A DNA stretch of 64,000 nt from the NCBI GenBank assembly GCA_024680915.1, contig JAILBN010000097.1, positions 1 through 64,000 of the forward strand. Direction: 5' to 3'. The notes below the pieces were generated by a model. That model searched no databases, was not told the DNA's origin, and saw only the letters and a program-made list of their open reading frames with translations. This document shows, piece after piece, positions 1 through 9,416 of the stretch (within the stretch, counting starts at the first letter, position 1; each line of letters opens with the position of its first letter). The position numbers were made by a program, and so were the translations under genes. The DNA comes from Treponemataceae bacterium (GTDB lineage Bacteria > Spirochaetota > Spirochaetia > Treponematales > Treponemataceae).

Positions 1-1500
1 ATTGCTGGACTTGTTCTTGGATGGACTATTCGCTGGCTGTATGCCAGATTTCAACTATCTGCATCGGAGCAAAGAGCAGAGCGTGTAAAACAGGATGCTA
101 TAAAAGAAGCAGAAGCACAGAAAAAAGAAATTTTATTAGAAGCGAAAGATCAACTCATTCGGGAACGCAACCAGCAGGAGCGGGAGAACAGAGAACGCCG
201 CGGCGAGTTGCAGCGGTATGAGCGTAGACTGACCCTGAAAGAAGAGACACTTGACAAAAGAATGGCTGCTGTTGATAAACAAGAGCAGGAATTTATCGCC
301 AGAGAGCAGAAAATCTCTGGGCGTGAGAGTGAGCTCACTACTCAGGAGGAGCGCTACAGGCAGGAGTTGGAGCGTATATCTGGATTGACTGCGCAGGAAG
401 CCAAGAATCTTATAATCCAGAATCTGGAGAATGAGGCTAAGCATGATGCCCAGGCCCTGCTCAACAAGATTGAGCAGGAAGCTCAGGTGGCTTCGGAGAA
501 AAAAGCCCGTGACATACTTGTTACGACTATCCAGAGGATTGCTACCGAAACAACGAGCGATATAACCGTATCCACGGTTTCTTTGCCCAGTGATGAGATG
601 AAGGGACGGATAATCGGCCGCGAAGGTCGTAATATCCGTACTCTGGAGACTCTTACCGGTGTCGATATCATCATAGATGATACACCTGAGGCTGTGGTAA
701 TCTCTTGTTTCGATCCAGTCCGCAAGGAAATCGCCAAGGTTGCCCTTGAGCGCCTTATCTCGGACGGACGGATTCATCCGGCCCGTATCGAGGAAATCGT
801 TCAGAAGGTTACCAGGGAGATTCAGAACAAGATTTACGAGGAAGGTGAGAAAGTCCTCTTCGACCTTGGAATACACAATATGAGTCAGGATGGCGTAAGG
901 GCTTTGGGGCGTCTTTATTTCAGGACCAGTTACGGGCAGAATGTGCTTAACCATTCGAAAGAGGTTGCCATTATTGCCGGTATGCTGGCTGCCGAGATAG
1001 GAGCGAACCGGGAGCTGGCTAAGAGAGCTGCTGTTCTTCACGACATCGGCAAGGGGGCTGAGAACGATTCCGACCAGAACCATGCAGAAGTTGGTATGGA
1101 TATGGCCAGGAAGATGGGTGAGGATCCCAAGGTCGTCAATGCGGTCGGGGCTCATCATAATGACATAGAGCCTACAAGTATCGAGGCGATAATCGTTCAG
1201 ATAGCAGATGCTATATCGGCGGCCCGTCCTGGTGCCCGTCGTGAGACTATGGACAATTATGTGAAACGTCTTGAGAATCTTGAATCTCTTGCAGAGAGCT
1301 TCACCGGCGTAGAGAAAGCCTATGCTATTCAAGCCGGTCGTGAGCTCAGGGTTCTTGTGAACAACGAGAAGATTCCTGATCAGGATGTTAAGGAGTTGGC
1401 TCGTAATATAGCCAAGCAGATTGAGACGGATTTGCGTTATCCTGGACGTATAAAAATAACGATGATACGGGAGACGCGTATCGTGGAGTATGCCCGCTGA
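1..1500 (+). CDS. rny: Ribonuclease Y (5' truncated by window edge)
   Basis: Frame 1 is open from base 1 (IAGLVLGWTIRWLYARF... then coiled coil); KH domain (GRIIGREGRNIRTLE) and HD domain (HDIGKGAE); ends VEYAR*. Confidence 0.95.
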   Translation: MAGLVLGWTIRWLYARFQLSASEQRAERVKQDAIKEAEAQKKEILLEAKDQLIRERNQQERENRERRGELQRYERRLTLKEETLDKRMAAVDKQEQEFIAREQKISGRESELTTQEERYRQELERISGLTAQEAKNLIIQNLENEAKHDAQALLNKIEQEAQVASEKKARDILVTTIQRIATETTSDITVSTVSLPSDEMKGRIIGREGRNIRTLETLTGVDIIIDDTPEAVVISCFDPVRKEIAKVALERLISDGRIHPARIEEIVQKVTREIQNKIYEEGEKVLFDLGIHNMSQDGVRALGRLYFRTSYGQNVLNHSKEVAIIAGMLAAEIGANRELAKRAAVLHDIGKGAENDSDQNHAEVGMDMARKMGEDPKVVNAVGAHHNDIEPTSIEAIIVQIADAISAARPGARRETMDNYVKRLENLESLAESFTGVEKAYAIQAGRELRVLVNNEKIPDQDVKELARNIAKQIETDLRYPGRIKITMIRETRIVEYAR

Positions 1501-1532
1501 CGTAGTGTTACAGGCGTAATGATACAAAAGAA

Positions 1533-1580
1533 GGGCATTCGGATTTGAAGTTCTGCTTCATTACGGATGCCTTTTTTTTA
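1533..1580 (+). terminator. Intrinsic terminator after rny
   Basis: ggcattcg...TGAAG/CTTCA...cggatgcc hairpin followed by a T tract. Confidence 0.75.
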
Positions 1581-1624
1581 TGCAGGAAGGATTTATGCAG
1601 CAATGGCTTGCGTTATGGTGATAG

Positions 1625-1653
1625 TTGCATAAAAATACTAGAAATTGTATAAT
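1625..1653 (+). promoter_or_regulatory. sigma70-like promoter for citrate synthase
   Basis: TTGCAT-17 bp-TATAAT, about 50 bp upstream of ATG 1704, which has a GGAGGTGA SD. Confidence 0.65.
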
Positions 1654-1703
1654 TATAAAAAAGTTTGAAGGACTTTGCATAAATATACATGGGAGGTGAG
1701 ATA

Positions 1704-3071
1704 ATGTCCGATTATTCAGAATCATCTTTCATCGATAAGCTTTCTGATCTTGCAAGAAATAACGATATCATTTCTCCGAATCTTTATGAGGAATATGATG
1801 TGAAATGCGGTCTCCGCTACAGAGATGGCCGCGGTGTACTTGTAGGGCTGACAAGAATCGGTGATGTCGTCGGTTATGATATGATTGACGGCGTAAAGAA
1901 ACCCATCCCAGGAAAGCTTCTTTATCGTGGCTATGATATAAGAAAACTCATAAAAGATGCTGAAGCCCATGCTGAATTCGGTTTTGAGCAGACTGTATAT
2001 CTTTTGCTTTTTGGAGAGCTTCCTACAAGGGAGCAGTATGAGGAATTCAAGTTTTTCCTAGGAACCCGCAGGATGCTTCCGGAGAACTTCACCGAAGATA
2101 TGATAATGAAAGCTCCTTCTCCTGATATTATGAATAAGCTTGCCCGCGGTGTGCTCGCCAGTTATTCCTATGACAATAACCCGGAGGAGAGGACCGTTGA
2201 GAATAATATGCGTCAGTGCATAGAGCTTATCGCCCGTTTTCCTACGCTTGTGGCTTATGCCTATCAGGCAAAAAGGCGTTTCTACGATGGGAAAAGCATG
2301 TATGTGCATAACCCGAAGCCGGAGCTTTCCACCGCAGAGAATCTGCTTCGTCTTATCCGTTTCGATAAATCCTATACAAAGCTTGAGGCTGATATCCTTG
2401 ATCTTTGTCTTATTCTCCATGCCGAGCATGGTGGTGGTAACAACTCCAGCTTCTCGATTCATGTAGTTTCCTCCGCAGATACCGACACTTATTCCGCGGT
2501 GGGAGCCGCTGTGGGCTCTCTTAAGGGAAAGCGTCATGGTGGCGCTAATATACAGGTCATGGGAATGATGGACGATATAAAAGCCCATCTTCATGATTGG
2601 ACCAATGAGACTGAGATAAAGGAATACCTGCGGAAAATAATCCGGAAGGAAGCCTATGATCATACAGGTCTTATATATGGTCAGGGACATGCTGTATACA
2701 CTATATCTGATCCTCGTGCCGTTATGGTCAGGGACAAGGCAAGGTTCCTCGCAGAGGAGAAGGGCTGTATGGAGGAATATAACCTCTATCTGCTCATAGA
2801 GAAGCTTGCTCCCATAGTCTTCGCGGAGGAAAGGGGCGGAATAAAGAATATCTGCTCCAACGTAGACTTCTACACAGGTTTCGTATATTCCATGCTGGGT
2901 ATTCCAAGGGAGCTTTATACACCTATTTTCGCAGTTTCCCGTATTGCAGGATGGTCAGCCCACAGAATAGAGGAGATTGTCTCCGGACGTAAGATTTACC
3001 GACCTGCCTTCAGGAATATCATGCCGGAGCGTGATTTTATCCCTATGGATGACAGGAATGGACAGGATTGA
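1704..3071 (+). CDS. gltA: Citrate synthase
   Basis: ORF 1689..3071; start refined to 1704 (SD GGAGGTGA). Motifs LLYRGYDI, HAEHGGGNNSSF, GSLKGKRHGGAN, GQGHAVYT. Confidence 0.93.
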   Translation: MSDYSESSFIDKLSDLARNNDIISPNLYEEYDVKCGLRYRDGRGVLVGLTRIGDVVGYDMIDGVKKPIPGKLLYRGYDIRKLIKDAEAHAEFGFEQTVYLLLFGELPTREQYEEFKFFLGTRRMLPENFTEDMIMKAPSPDIMNKLARGVLASYSYDNNPEERTVENNMRQCIELIARFPTLVAYAYQAKRRFYDGKSMYVHNPKPELSTAENLLRLIRFDKSYTKLEADILDLCLILHAEHGGGNNSSFSIHVVSSADTDTYSAVGAAVGSLKGKRHGGANIQVMGMMDDIKAHLHDWTNETEIKEYLRKIIRKEAYDHTGLIYGQGHAVYTISDPRAVMVRDKARFLAEEKGCMEEYNLYLLIEKLAPIVFAEERGGIKNICSNVDFYTGFVYSMLGIPRELYTPIFAVSRIAGWSAHRIEEIVSGRKIYRPAFRNIMPERDFIPMDDRNGQD

Positions 3072-3792
3072 CAAAGTCCTTTCTAAACAAGGCTTGGGTA
3101 GCCGTAAGGACGTGAAGAAGCTTCTCCGTTCCGGTGTGGTTCTTGTGAACGGAGAAGTCTGTGTAAACGCGGACCACCATGTAGACGTGGACACTGACAT
3201 TATTGAGGTGTCCGGTAGGAAAATCTCGGTAAAAAAAGACCTTTATCTCATGATGAACAAACGCATGGATACAGTGTGCGCCGCCAAGGACGGACTGCAT
3301 GATACGGTCTTTGACTGTCTGGGAGATGAATACAGACATTCCTTCCTGGGCGGGGATCTTCATCTCGTGGGGCGGCTTGATATCGACACGGAAGGCCTTC
3401 TTCTTTTCACTACGGACGGTAGTCTTACCCATCGCCTTACATCACCGAAAACTCATATATCTAAAACCTATCTTGTGACACTCAAGGATCCTGTCTCTGA
3501 AGTTGAGCAGACTGCCTACTCTGATGCACTGCGTACGGGGCTGGAGATACCGCCTGAAGGCGATGAAGGTGGTTTTTTGTCTTTGCCTGCGGAGCTGGAA
3601 TGGCTGTCCGATACCCTTTGCAGCCTTGTCATTTATGAAGGCAAATATCATCAGGTGAAGAGAATGTTCGCAGCTTTGGGTAATAAGGTCACGGCGCTTA
3701 GACGTACAGCCATGGGTAAGCTTGGGCTTGATCAGAGCCTTCTTCCGGGTGCATACAGGGAGCTTACAGAAGACGAGCTTGGGTTGCTTTAG
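3058..3792 (+). CDS. Pseudouridine synthase, RsuA/RluB family
   Basis: MDRIDKVLSKQGLGSRKDVKKLL (S4-like) and VGRLDIDTEGLLLFTTDG catalytic motif; start overlaps the end of gltA by 14 bp. Confidence 0.9.
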   Translation: MDRIDKVLSKQGLGSRKDVKKLLRSGVVLVNGEVCVNADHHVDVDTDIIEVSGRKISVKKDLYLMMNKRMDTVCAAKDGLHDTVFDCLGDEYRHSFLGGDLHLVGRLDIDTEGLLLFTTDGSLTHRLTSPKTHISKTYLVTLKDPVSEVEQTAYSDALRTGLEIPPEGDEGGFLSLPAELEWLSDTLCSLVIYEGKYHQVKRMFAALGNKVTALRRTAMGKLGLDQSLLPGAYRELTEDELGLL

Positions 3793-3872
3793 GCTTTCTT
3801 TTTCTTTCCTCAAAAAAAATCCATAAATGTCATAAAATCGTAAAAATGCATTATTCTCCCATAAAATAAAAC

Positions 3873-3901
3873 TTGCGCTTGTGAAATACAGACGATATAC
3901 T
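3873..3901 (+). promoter_or_regulatory. Promoter predicting leaderless mRNA for the HD-GYP response regulator
   Basis: TTGCGC-17-TATACT, 6 nt before ATG 3908. Confidence 0.6.
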
Positions 3902-3907
3902 TATGGT

Positions 3908-4909
3908 ATGAAAGTACTTCTTGCAGATGATGATAATATGATTCGCCTTTATTTTACGAGGTATCTTGAAAAAAAGAACTTTGAAGTGAAAGCTTTTTCC
4001 ACAGGAAAAGAGGCTTGGGAAGAATTGCAGAAAAACTATTATCCCCTCGTTATTCTTGATTGGAACATGCCCGATATGACAGGAGATGAGGTTTGCGAAC
4101 GTCTTAAGCAAAGAGTATCCCCGGACTTTCAGTACGTTATTATCATTACGTCTCGTTCTGATGAGACGGATGTCGTTGATGGTCTGAACAAGGGTGCTGA
4201 TGATTATATTACGAAACCAGTTATAGCGGCAGAGCTTGAGGCTCGTCTGAACGCTGCGGAGCGCGTCATAAACTATGAGCTGCAGCTTCGTCAGAAAGAA
4301 AAAGAGGTGAGGCTTGCCTGCTACAAAACTCTTACCGAGCTTGCTGAGACCCGTGATCATGAGTCAGCCGATCATATGTCCCGTGTAGGAAAGCTTTGCG
4401 GCCTTCTTTCCAGACAGATGGGCTTGGATGAGAAATTCTGTGAGGATCTTGAGATTTTCGCTCCTATGCATGATATCGGAAAAGTCGGGATTCCTGATGG
4501 GATACTTCATGTTCCCAGATCTTTGTGGAATCAGGAGTACGAGGTCGTGAAGCTTCATACTACTATCGGTTGGCAGATTTTGAAGGGAAAGCCCGCTTTT
4601 GAGCTGGCATCTCTTATCGCTTATACTCATCATGAACATTGGGACGGTACAGGTTATCCCCGCCATCTTAAGGGCGAGCAGATTCCTGTTTGCGGACGTA
4701 TATGCGCCGTTGCCGATTGCTATGACTCACTGCGTTCCATTAAGTCCTATGGTACTGCCCACACTCATAAACAGGCGATAGAATGGATTTCCATGAGATC
4801 AGGAACTTTGTTCGATCCTGAGGTCGTGACAGCCATGAAGGTGGTTTCCCGTAGGATGGAAAAACTGTTCAATGATACATATGTTTCCACACTGAGTAAT
4901 CATCCCTGA
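3908..4909 (+). CDS. Response regulator with HD-GYP domain (putative c-di-GMP phosphodiesterase)
   Basis: REC: MKVLLADDDNMIRLYF...VILDWNMPDMTGDE...TKPV; HD-GYP: HDIGKVG...HHEHWDGTGYP. Confidence 0.92.
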   Translation: MKVLLADDDNMIRLYFTRYLEKKNFEVKAFSTGKEAWEELQKNYYPLVILDWNMPDMTGDEVCERLKQRVSPDFQYVIIITSRSDETDVVDGLNKGADDYITKPVIAAELEARLNAAERVINYELQLRQKEKEVRLACYKTLTELAETRDHESADHMSRVGKLCGLLSRQMGLDEKFCEDLEIFAPMHDIGKVGIPDGILHVPRSLWNQEYEVVKLHTTIGWQILKGKPAFELASLIAYTHHEHWDGTGYPRHLKGEQIPVCGRICAVADCYDSLRSIKSYGTAHTHKQAIEWISMRSGTLFDPEVVTAMKVVSRRMEKLFNDTYVSTLSNHP

Positions 4910-4917
4910 AAAATGAA

Positions 4918-4946
4918 TTGAATAAATATACATTTTTTCATATAAT
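4918..4946 (+). promoter_or_regulatory. Promoter predicting leaderless lysS mRNA
   Basis: TTGAAT-17-TATAAT, 8 nt before ATG 4955; no SD. Confidence 0.7.
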
Positions 4947-4954
4947 TTCTGACT

Positions 4955-6598
4955 ATGAGTAACGAGAATAATGAGAACAGGAATAAGTCAGAACGCAAGC
5001 AGATAGTGCATTGGGCTGACAGAACGGCAGATCAGATTATAAGAGAACGTGGTGATCTTGATTTATATACGTGTGCCTCCGGCATAACACCTTCAGGAAC
5101 TGTACATATAGGAAATTTCCGTGAGATTATATCCGTGGATCTTGTCGTGAGGGCATTGCGCGACAGAGGCAAAAAAGTCCGCTTTATCTATTCTTGGGAT
5201 GACTATGATGTTTTCCGTAAAGTACCTGAAAATATGCCAGGGAAAGATATCCTTGAGAAGCATTTAAGATATCCTATCACTATGGTTCCTGATACTACAG
5301 GAAGGGATTCCTCCTATGCCCGCCATCACGAGGTCGATGTGGAGAGCATACTTCCTGAGGTAGGTATCCATCCTGAATTCCTCTATCAGTCGGAGCGTTA
5401 CAGGGCGAATATGTATGCGGAGGGAATGAAGATAGCCCTTCAGAACAGGAACAAGCTTAAGGAAATACTTAACAGATACCGCGATTCTGCCCATAAAATG
5501 TCTGATGACGACGAATATTGGCCTACAGCGGCTTTCTGCTGCAAGTGCAATAAAGATACTACAGAGATGATAGAATATGACGGTGAGTACGGTCTGAAAT
5601 ACAGGTGTACAAGCTGTGGTCATGTGGAGAAAGCCGACCTGCGTACCTCGAAAGAGATTAAGCTTGGCTGGCGTGTCGACTGGCCCATGCGCTGGCAGTA
5701 TGAGCATACGATCTTTGAGCCAGCCGGAAAGGATCATCACAGTCAGGGAGGTTCCTTCGATACAGCCCGTCTTGTGGCTGACGAGGTTTACCATTGGCCG
5801 GCACCTGTTTCCTTCCGCTACGATTTCATCGGAATAAAGGGTGTGCCTGGAAAGATGTCCTCTTCAAAGGGGCGTGTCATAAACCTTTATGATGTTCTCA
5901 ACGTCTATCCGCCGGAAATAGTCCGTTACCTCTTCGCAGGAACACGGCCTGACACAGAGTTCTCCATAAGCTTCGACCTTGACGTAATCAAGACCTATGA
6001 GGACTATGACAAGACGGAGCGTATCGTCTGGGGTGTGGACAAGGCCAAGAATGACAATATACTCGCCAAAGAGAAAAGAATATATGAGCTTTCTCAGGTT
6101 GATAAGATGCCTGAGGAAATGCCCTACCAGGTGACAGGAGGCTTCAGGCATCTTTGTAATCTTCTTCAGACCAACGCAGGCGATATTGATGCGGTCATCG
6201 CTACCCTGGGCAATGTTAAGCCGTCCCAGGAAAAAGCCTTGCGCCGCCGCTGCCGCTGTGCCTGGTACTGGATTACAGAATGTGCCCCTGAGGAATTCCG
6301 TTTTGCTCTTAAGAAGCCTGATTCTGAGTCCTATAAGAAGGCTGAGCTTTCTGATGCGGAGCTTAAGGCTGTTCAGACAATATGCAGGGAGCTTCTTCCT
6401 GAGCTTGATTCCCTTGAGGAGAAGCCCCTTTCCGAAAGAATATATGATATAGCCAAGCAGTGCGGAATAGAACCTAAAGAGCTTTTTACGGCGACATATC
6501 AGGCTCTTATCGGCAAGGATCAGGGCCCGCGTCTTGCAAACTTCATGAAGATCATAGGCAAAACCCGTTTGGAAGCGATTTTAGGCACTTATCTTTAA
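4955..6598 (+). CDS. lysS: Lysyl-tRNA synthetase, class I
   Basis: HIGH-like PSGTVHIGNFREI, zinc-type cysteines CCKCNKD...YRCTSCGH, KMSSSKG motif; class I LysRS occurs in archaea and spirochaetes. Confidence 0.93.
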   Translation: MSNENNENRNKSERKQIVHWADRTADQIIRERGDLDLYTCASGITPSGTVHIGNFREIISVDLVVRALRDRGKKVRFIYSWDDYDVFRKVPENMPGKDILEKHLRYPITMVPDTTGRDSSYARHHEVDVESILPEVGIHPEFLYQSERYRANMYAEGMKIALQNRNKLKEILNRYRDSAHKMSDDDEYWPTAAFCCKCNKDTTEMIEYDGEYGLKYRCTSCGHVEKADLRTSKEIKLGWRVDWPMRWQYEHTIFEPAGKDHHSQGGSFDTARLVADEVYHWPAPVSFRYDFIGIKGVPGKMSSSKGRVINLYDVLNVYPPEIVRYLFAGTRPDTEFSISFDLDVIKTYEDYDKTERIVWGVDKAKNDNILAKEKRIYELSQVDKMPEEMPYQVTGGFRHLCNLLQTNAGDIDAVIATLGNVKPSQEKALRRRCRCAWYWITECAPEEFRFALKKPDSESYKKAELSDAELKAVQTICRELLPELDSLEEKPLSERIYDIAKQCGIEPKELFTATYQALIGKDQGPRLANFMKIIGKTRLEAILGTYL

Positions 6599-6607
6599 GG
6601 AGATATA

Positions 6608-6856
6608 GTGAGTATGACCGAGGAAAAAGCTTCTCTCGTCCATGTTGAGAGAAGCTTGGACAGAGCAAGCGTTTTCAATAAGGTTGTTTCTTTGTATCCG
6701 GAAGTTCTGCTTCATGCCGTGGAAGGGGTTTTGCCTGCGGTTGATGATGTGATTCTTGAGAAAGACGGAATTTATAAGATCTCTGGAGATTTTCCTGACA
6801 AAAAAATTCCCTGTGATGCCAAATTCAAAGCCCTTGTTGATTCCATAATGGGGTGA
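6608..6856 (+). CDS. Hypothetical protein, 82 aa
   Basis: GTG start after taaggag SD, 9 bp downstream of lysS. Confidence 0.6.
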   Translation: MSMTEEKASLVHVERSLDRASVFNKVVSLYPEVLLHAVEGVLPAVDDVILEKDGIYKISGDFPDKKIPCDAKFKALVDSIMG

Positions 6857-7008
6857 TTAGCTTTTGTCCGCTTTTCTGCAAAGTATATAGTTCCTGGATT
6901 AAAACCCGATAAATAAATAAAGAGCCTTGAGCTGAAAGAAAATTCGGCTTAGGTTCTGCTGTAATCTACGTTTGTGGATGCCTACGCTTCTTTTTATCTG
7001 GAGTTTTT

Positions 7009-7380
7009 ATGAACATTGTCTCTGTCGTTGAGCTTGTGATAAGTGTAATAAGCGTCATCGTCGTTATCTACGGTGCCCTTATCGCCTTTTTTGCCATTGT
7101 GAAAACCGAGTTCCTGCGTTTCAGGGGGAAGTATTCAATCCTGAGACTTCGTGTCATCCGTGCAGATTTGGGAACCTATCTCTTGCTTGGTCTGGAGCTT
7201 CTTATTGCGGCTGATGTCCTGAAGACTATCCTTGAGCCGGGAATGAACGAGCTCCTGATTCTTGGCGGCATAGTTATTCTCCGTACCCTTCTTTCCTTCT
7301 TCCTTAACAAAGAAATCCAGGAAATAGACAATGAGAGAAAAGAACGCCCTGAGCTTTTCGAGAATATCGGTAAGTCTTAA
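7009..7380 (+). CDS. DUF1622-like small membrane protein
   Basis: Two or three hydrophobic segments; VIRADLGTYLLLGLELLIAADVLKTI resembles DUF1622. Confidence 0.75.
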   Translation: MNIVSVVELVISVISVIVVIYGALIAFFAIVKTEFLRFRGKYSILRLRVIRADLGTYLLLGLELLIAADVLKTILEPGMNELLILGGIVILRTLLSFFLNKEIQEIDNERKERPELFENIGKS

Positions 7381-7428
7381 GAGGGTACGGTCAGTCTTCT
7401 CCTCTTTCATTGTTCTTTATAATTCGGC

Positions 7429-7514
7429 GCGATAAGCGGATGTGACGTCCCGGTTTCCTTCTCGCTTCGCGTCCGGAAATATCCAAAAAACTCCTCTTAG
7501 CCTTCCCTTATCGC
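7429..7514 (+). promoter_or_regulatory. Putative structured leader element upstream of metN
   Basis: Nested pairings gcgataag/cttatcgc, GGAT/ATCC, TTTCC/GGAAA, CGC/GCG. Confidence 0.4.
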
Positions 7515-7542
7515 TGTTCAATAGTTGACTTCTTATTGCTAT

Positions 7543-7562
7543 TTTTGGATAATAATCCAAAA
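7543..7562. promoter_or_regulatory. Perfect 8-bp dyad (operator candidate) upstream of metN
   Basis: TTTTGGAT AATA ATCCAAAA, ending 13 bp before ATG 7576. Confidence 0.4.
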
Positions 7563-7575
7563 TATAGGAATATTT

Positions 7576-8592
7576 ATGCGGATAAGGCTTAATTCGCTGA
7601 CCCGCACTTATGGGGATGTCCATGCAGTGCAGGGAGTCAGCTTGACGATACCATCTAATACGATTTTCGGAATCATCGGTAAAAGTGGAGCCGGAAAATC
7701 TTCTCTTGTGCGGCTCATAAGCTTGTTGGAACGGCCAGATTCTGGTGAGGTCTACTATGATGATGAGCGGGTAGACTTGCTTGAGAAAGATGCTCTCATC
7801 CAAAGGCGCCGCAGAATAGGAATGATTTTTCAGAATTTCAATCTATTCAGTTCCCGCACGGCGGCCCTTAATGTGGCGTACCCTCTTGAGATTTGCGGAA
7901 CTCCGAAGGCAGAAATAAAAAAGAGGGTCGCTGAGCTTCTTGAGCTCGTAGGGCTTGCGGACAGGGGGAATGCTCCCGTCAGTACCTTGTCAGGAGGTCA
8001 GAAACAGCGCATAGCCATTGCTCGTGCTCTGGCTGCCAAGCCCGATATTCTTTTTTGCGATGAAGCCACCAGCGCTCTTGATCCTCAGACTACCCACTCT
8101 ATCCTTGAGCTTATCCGGGATATTCAGAAGAAAATGAATCTTACCGTAGTTATGATAACCCATCAGATGGAGGTTGTCCGCGATGCCTGTGAGCAGGTCG
8201 CTGTCCTGGACAGTGGTCGTGTAGTGGAGCAGGGGACCGTGGAGAAGATATTCGCCCATCCTGAGTCGGCAGTTACAAAGGATTTCCTGTCCCATATATC
8301 ATCCCAGGTTACGGAAAGCGATGAGCTTGTCCGCTGGTCAGAAGATGGTGGTGAGTATGCCCTGCGCTTTATCGGTTCCAAGACAGGTGAGCCGGTTTTA
8401 TCCAAGCTTTCCAGAAAATTCGACATAGAATTCAATATCAGGGCGGGAGGTATACAAAAGCTCCCGGAGAAAGAGATAGGTACACTCATTACTGATATTT
8501 CAGGAGAGGAGAAAGAAGTTAAGGCGGCTCTGGCTTATTTACGGGAGCAGGGCATAATCGTCGAGAAAATCAGCAAAGAAGGCGGTAACTGA
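7576..8592 (+). CDS. metN: Methionine ABC transporter ATP-binding protein
   Basis: Walker A GKSGAGKSS, signature LSGGQKQRIAIARAL, C-terminal NIL-type domain; start MRIRLNSLTRTYG. Confidence 0.9.
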   Translation: MRIRLNSLTRTYGDVHAVQGVSLTIPSNTIFGIIGKSGAGKSSLVRLISLLERPDSGEVYYDDERVDLLEKDALIQRRRRIGMIFQNFNLFSSRTAALNVAYPLEICGTPKAEIKKRVAELLELVGLADRGNAPVSTLSGGQKQRIAIARALAAKPDILFCDEATSALDPQTTHSILELIRDIQKKMNLTVVMITHQMEVVRDACEQVAVLDSGRVVEQGTVEKIFAHPESAVTKDFLSHISSQVTESDELVRWSEDGGEYALRFIGSKTGEPVLSKLSRKFDIEFNIRAGGIQKLPEKEIGTLITDISGEEKEVKAALAYLREQGIIVEKISKEGGN

Positions 8593-8593
8593 T

Positions 8594-9256
8594 ATGGATG
8601 TACAGCAGATTGTCAATCTTGTCGGAACGGCTACGCTCCAGACCCTTTCTATGGTCTTTTTCTCAACGATTTTCTCGCTTTTCCTGGGACTTCCCCTGGG
8701 TATTCTTCTTTGCGTGACGGATCCTGTGACTGGGATAATGCCCAAGCCTGTCCTTTACCAGGTGCTTACCCGCATCGTCAATGTTTTAAGATCCTTTCCC
8801 TTCATTATACTGATGATATTACTGTTTCCGCTTTCCCGAGTGATCGTGGGTACCAGCATAGGAACTACGGCTACTATCGTTCCTCTTTCCATAGCTGCCG
8901 CCCCCTTTGTTGCCAGGGTCATTGAGTCTGCGTTGAAGGAGGTCGATCCCGGGGTTGTACAAGCATCCCGCGCCATGGGCTCGACGAATTTCCAGATAAT
9001 TACGAAGGTCCTGCTTCCCGAAGCTATGCCTTCCCTTGTCTCTGGTATAACCCTTACGATCATAAACCTTATTGGCTATTCAGCCATGGCTGGTGCTATC
9101 GGGGGCGGCGGCCTGGGCGATCTTGCCATCCGCTACGGATACCAGCGTTTCCGCACGGATATAATGATTGTATCCGTCGTAGTAATCCTTGTCCTTGTGG
9201 AAGTCATCCAGGTTATAGGTACCAAGATAAGCTCCCACTTGATGGCAAAGAGATAA
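8594..9256 (+). CDS. metI: Methionine ABC transporter permease
   Basis: Immediately downstream of metN; EAMPSLVSGITLTIINLIGYSAMAGAIGGGGLGDLAIRYGYQRF typical of MetI. Confidence 0.92.
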   Translation: MDVQQIVNLVGTATLQTLSMVFFSTIFSLFLGLPLGILLCVTDPVTGIMPKPVLYQVLTRIVNVLRSFPFIILMILLFPLSRVIVGTSIGTTATIVPLSIAAAPFVARVIESALKEVDPGVVQASRAMGSTNFQIITKVLLPEAMPSLVSGITLTIINLIGYSAMAGAIGGGGLGDLAIRYGYQRFRTDIMIVSVVVILVLVEVIQVIGTKISSHLMAKR

Positions 9257-9416
9257 ATGTTAAAAGCATCTTGAAATTACGATTTTTTATTTTTGTTTTG
9301 CAGGTCTGCGTCGCGGACTTTATATTTTTAGCATGTTTTTGATCCACTTCGGACATGCGGAAGTCAAACGTGATAATTGAAGTTTCACCTTGGCTTTTTT
9401 ATTGAAGGAGAAAAAA

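Noticed and set aside
136-1527. 463-aa minus-strand ORF
   Set aside because: Exactly antisense to rny, no RBS or family resemblance; a codon-bias artefact.
2058-2690. 210-aa minus-strand ORF
   Set aside because: Antisense to citrate synthase, no supporting features.
4955-6598. Class I LysRS as evidence of recent archaeal transfer
   Set aside because: Class I LysRS is a known feature of spirochaetes.
7429-7514. SAM-I riboswitch ahead of metN
   Set aside because: Stems exist but the canonical SAM-I core (kink-turn, conserved GAAACCCGGCAACC on the coding strand) is absent.
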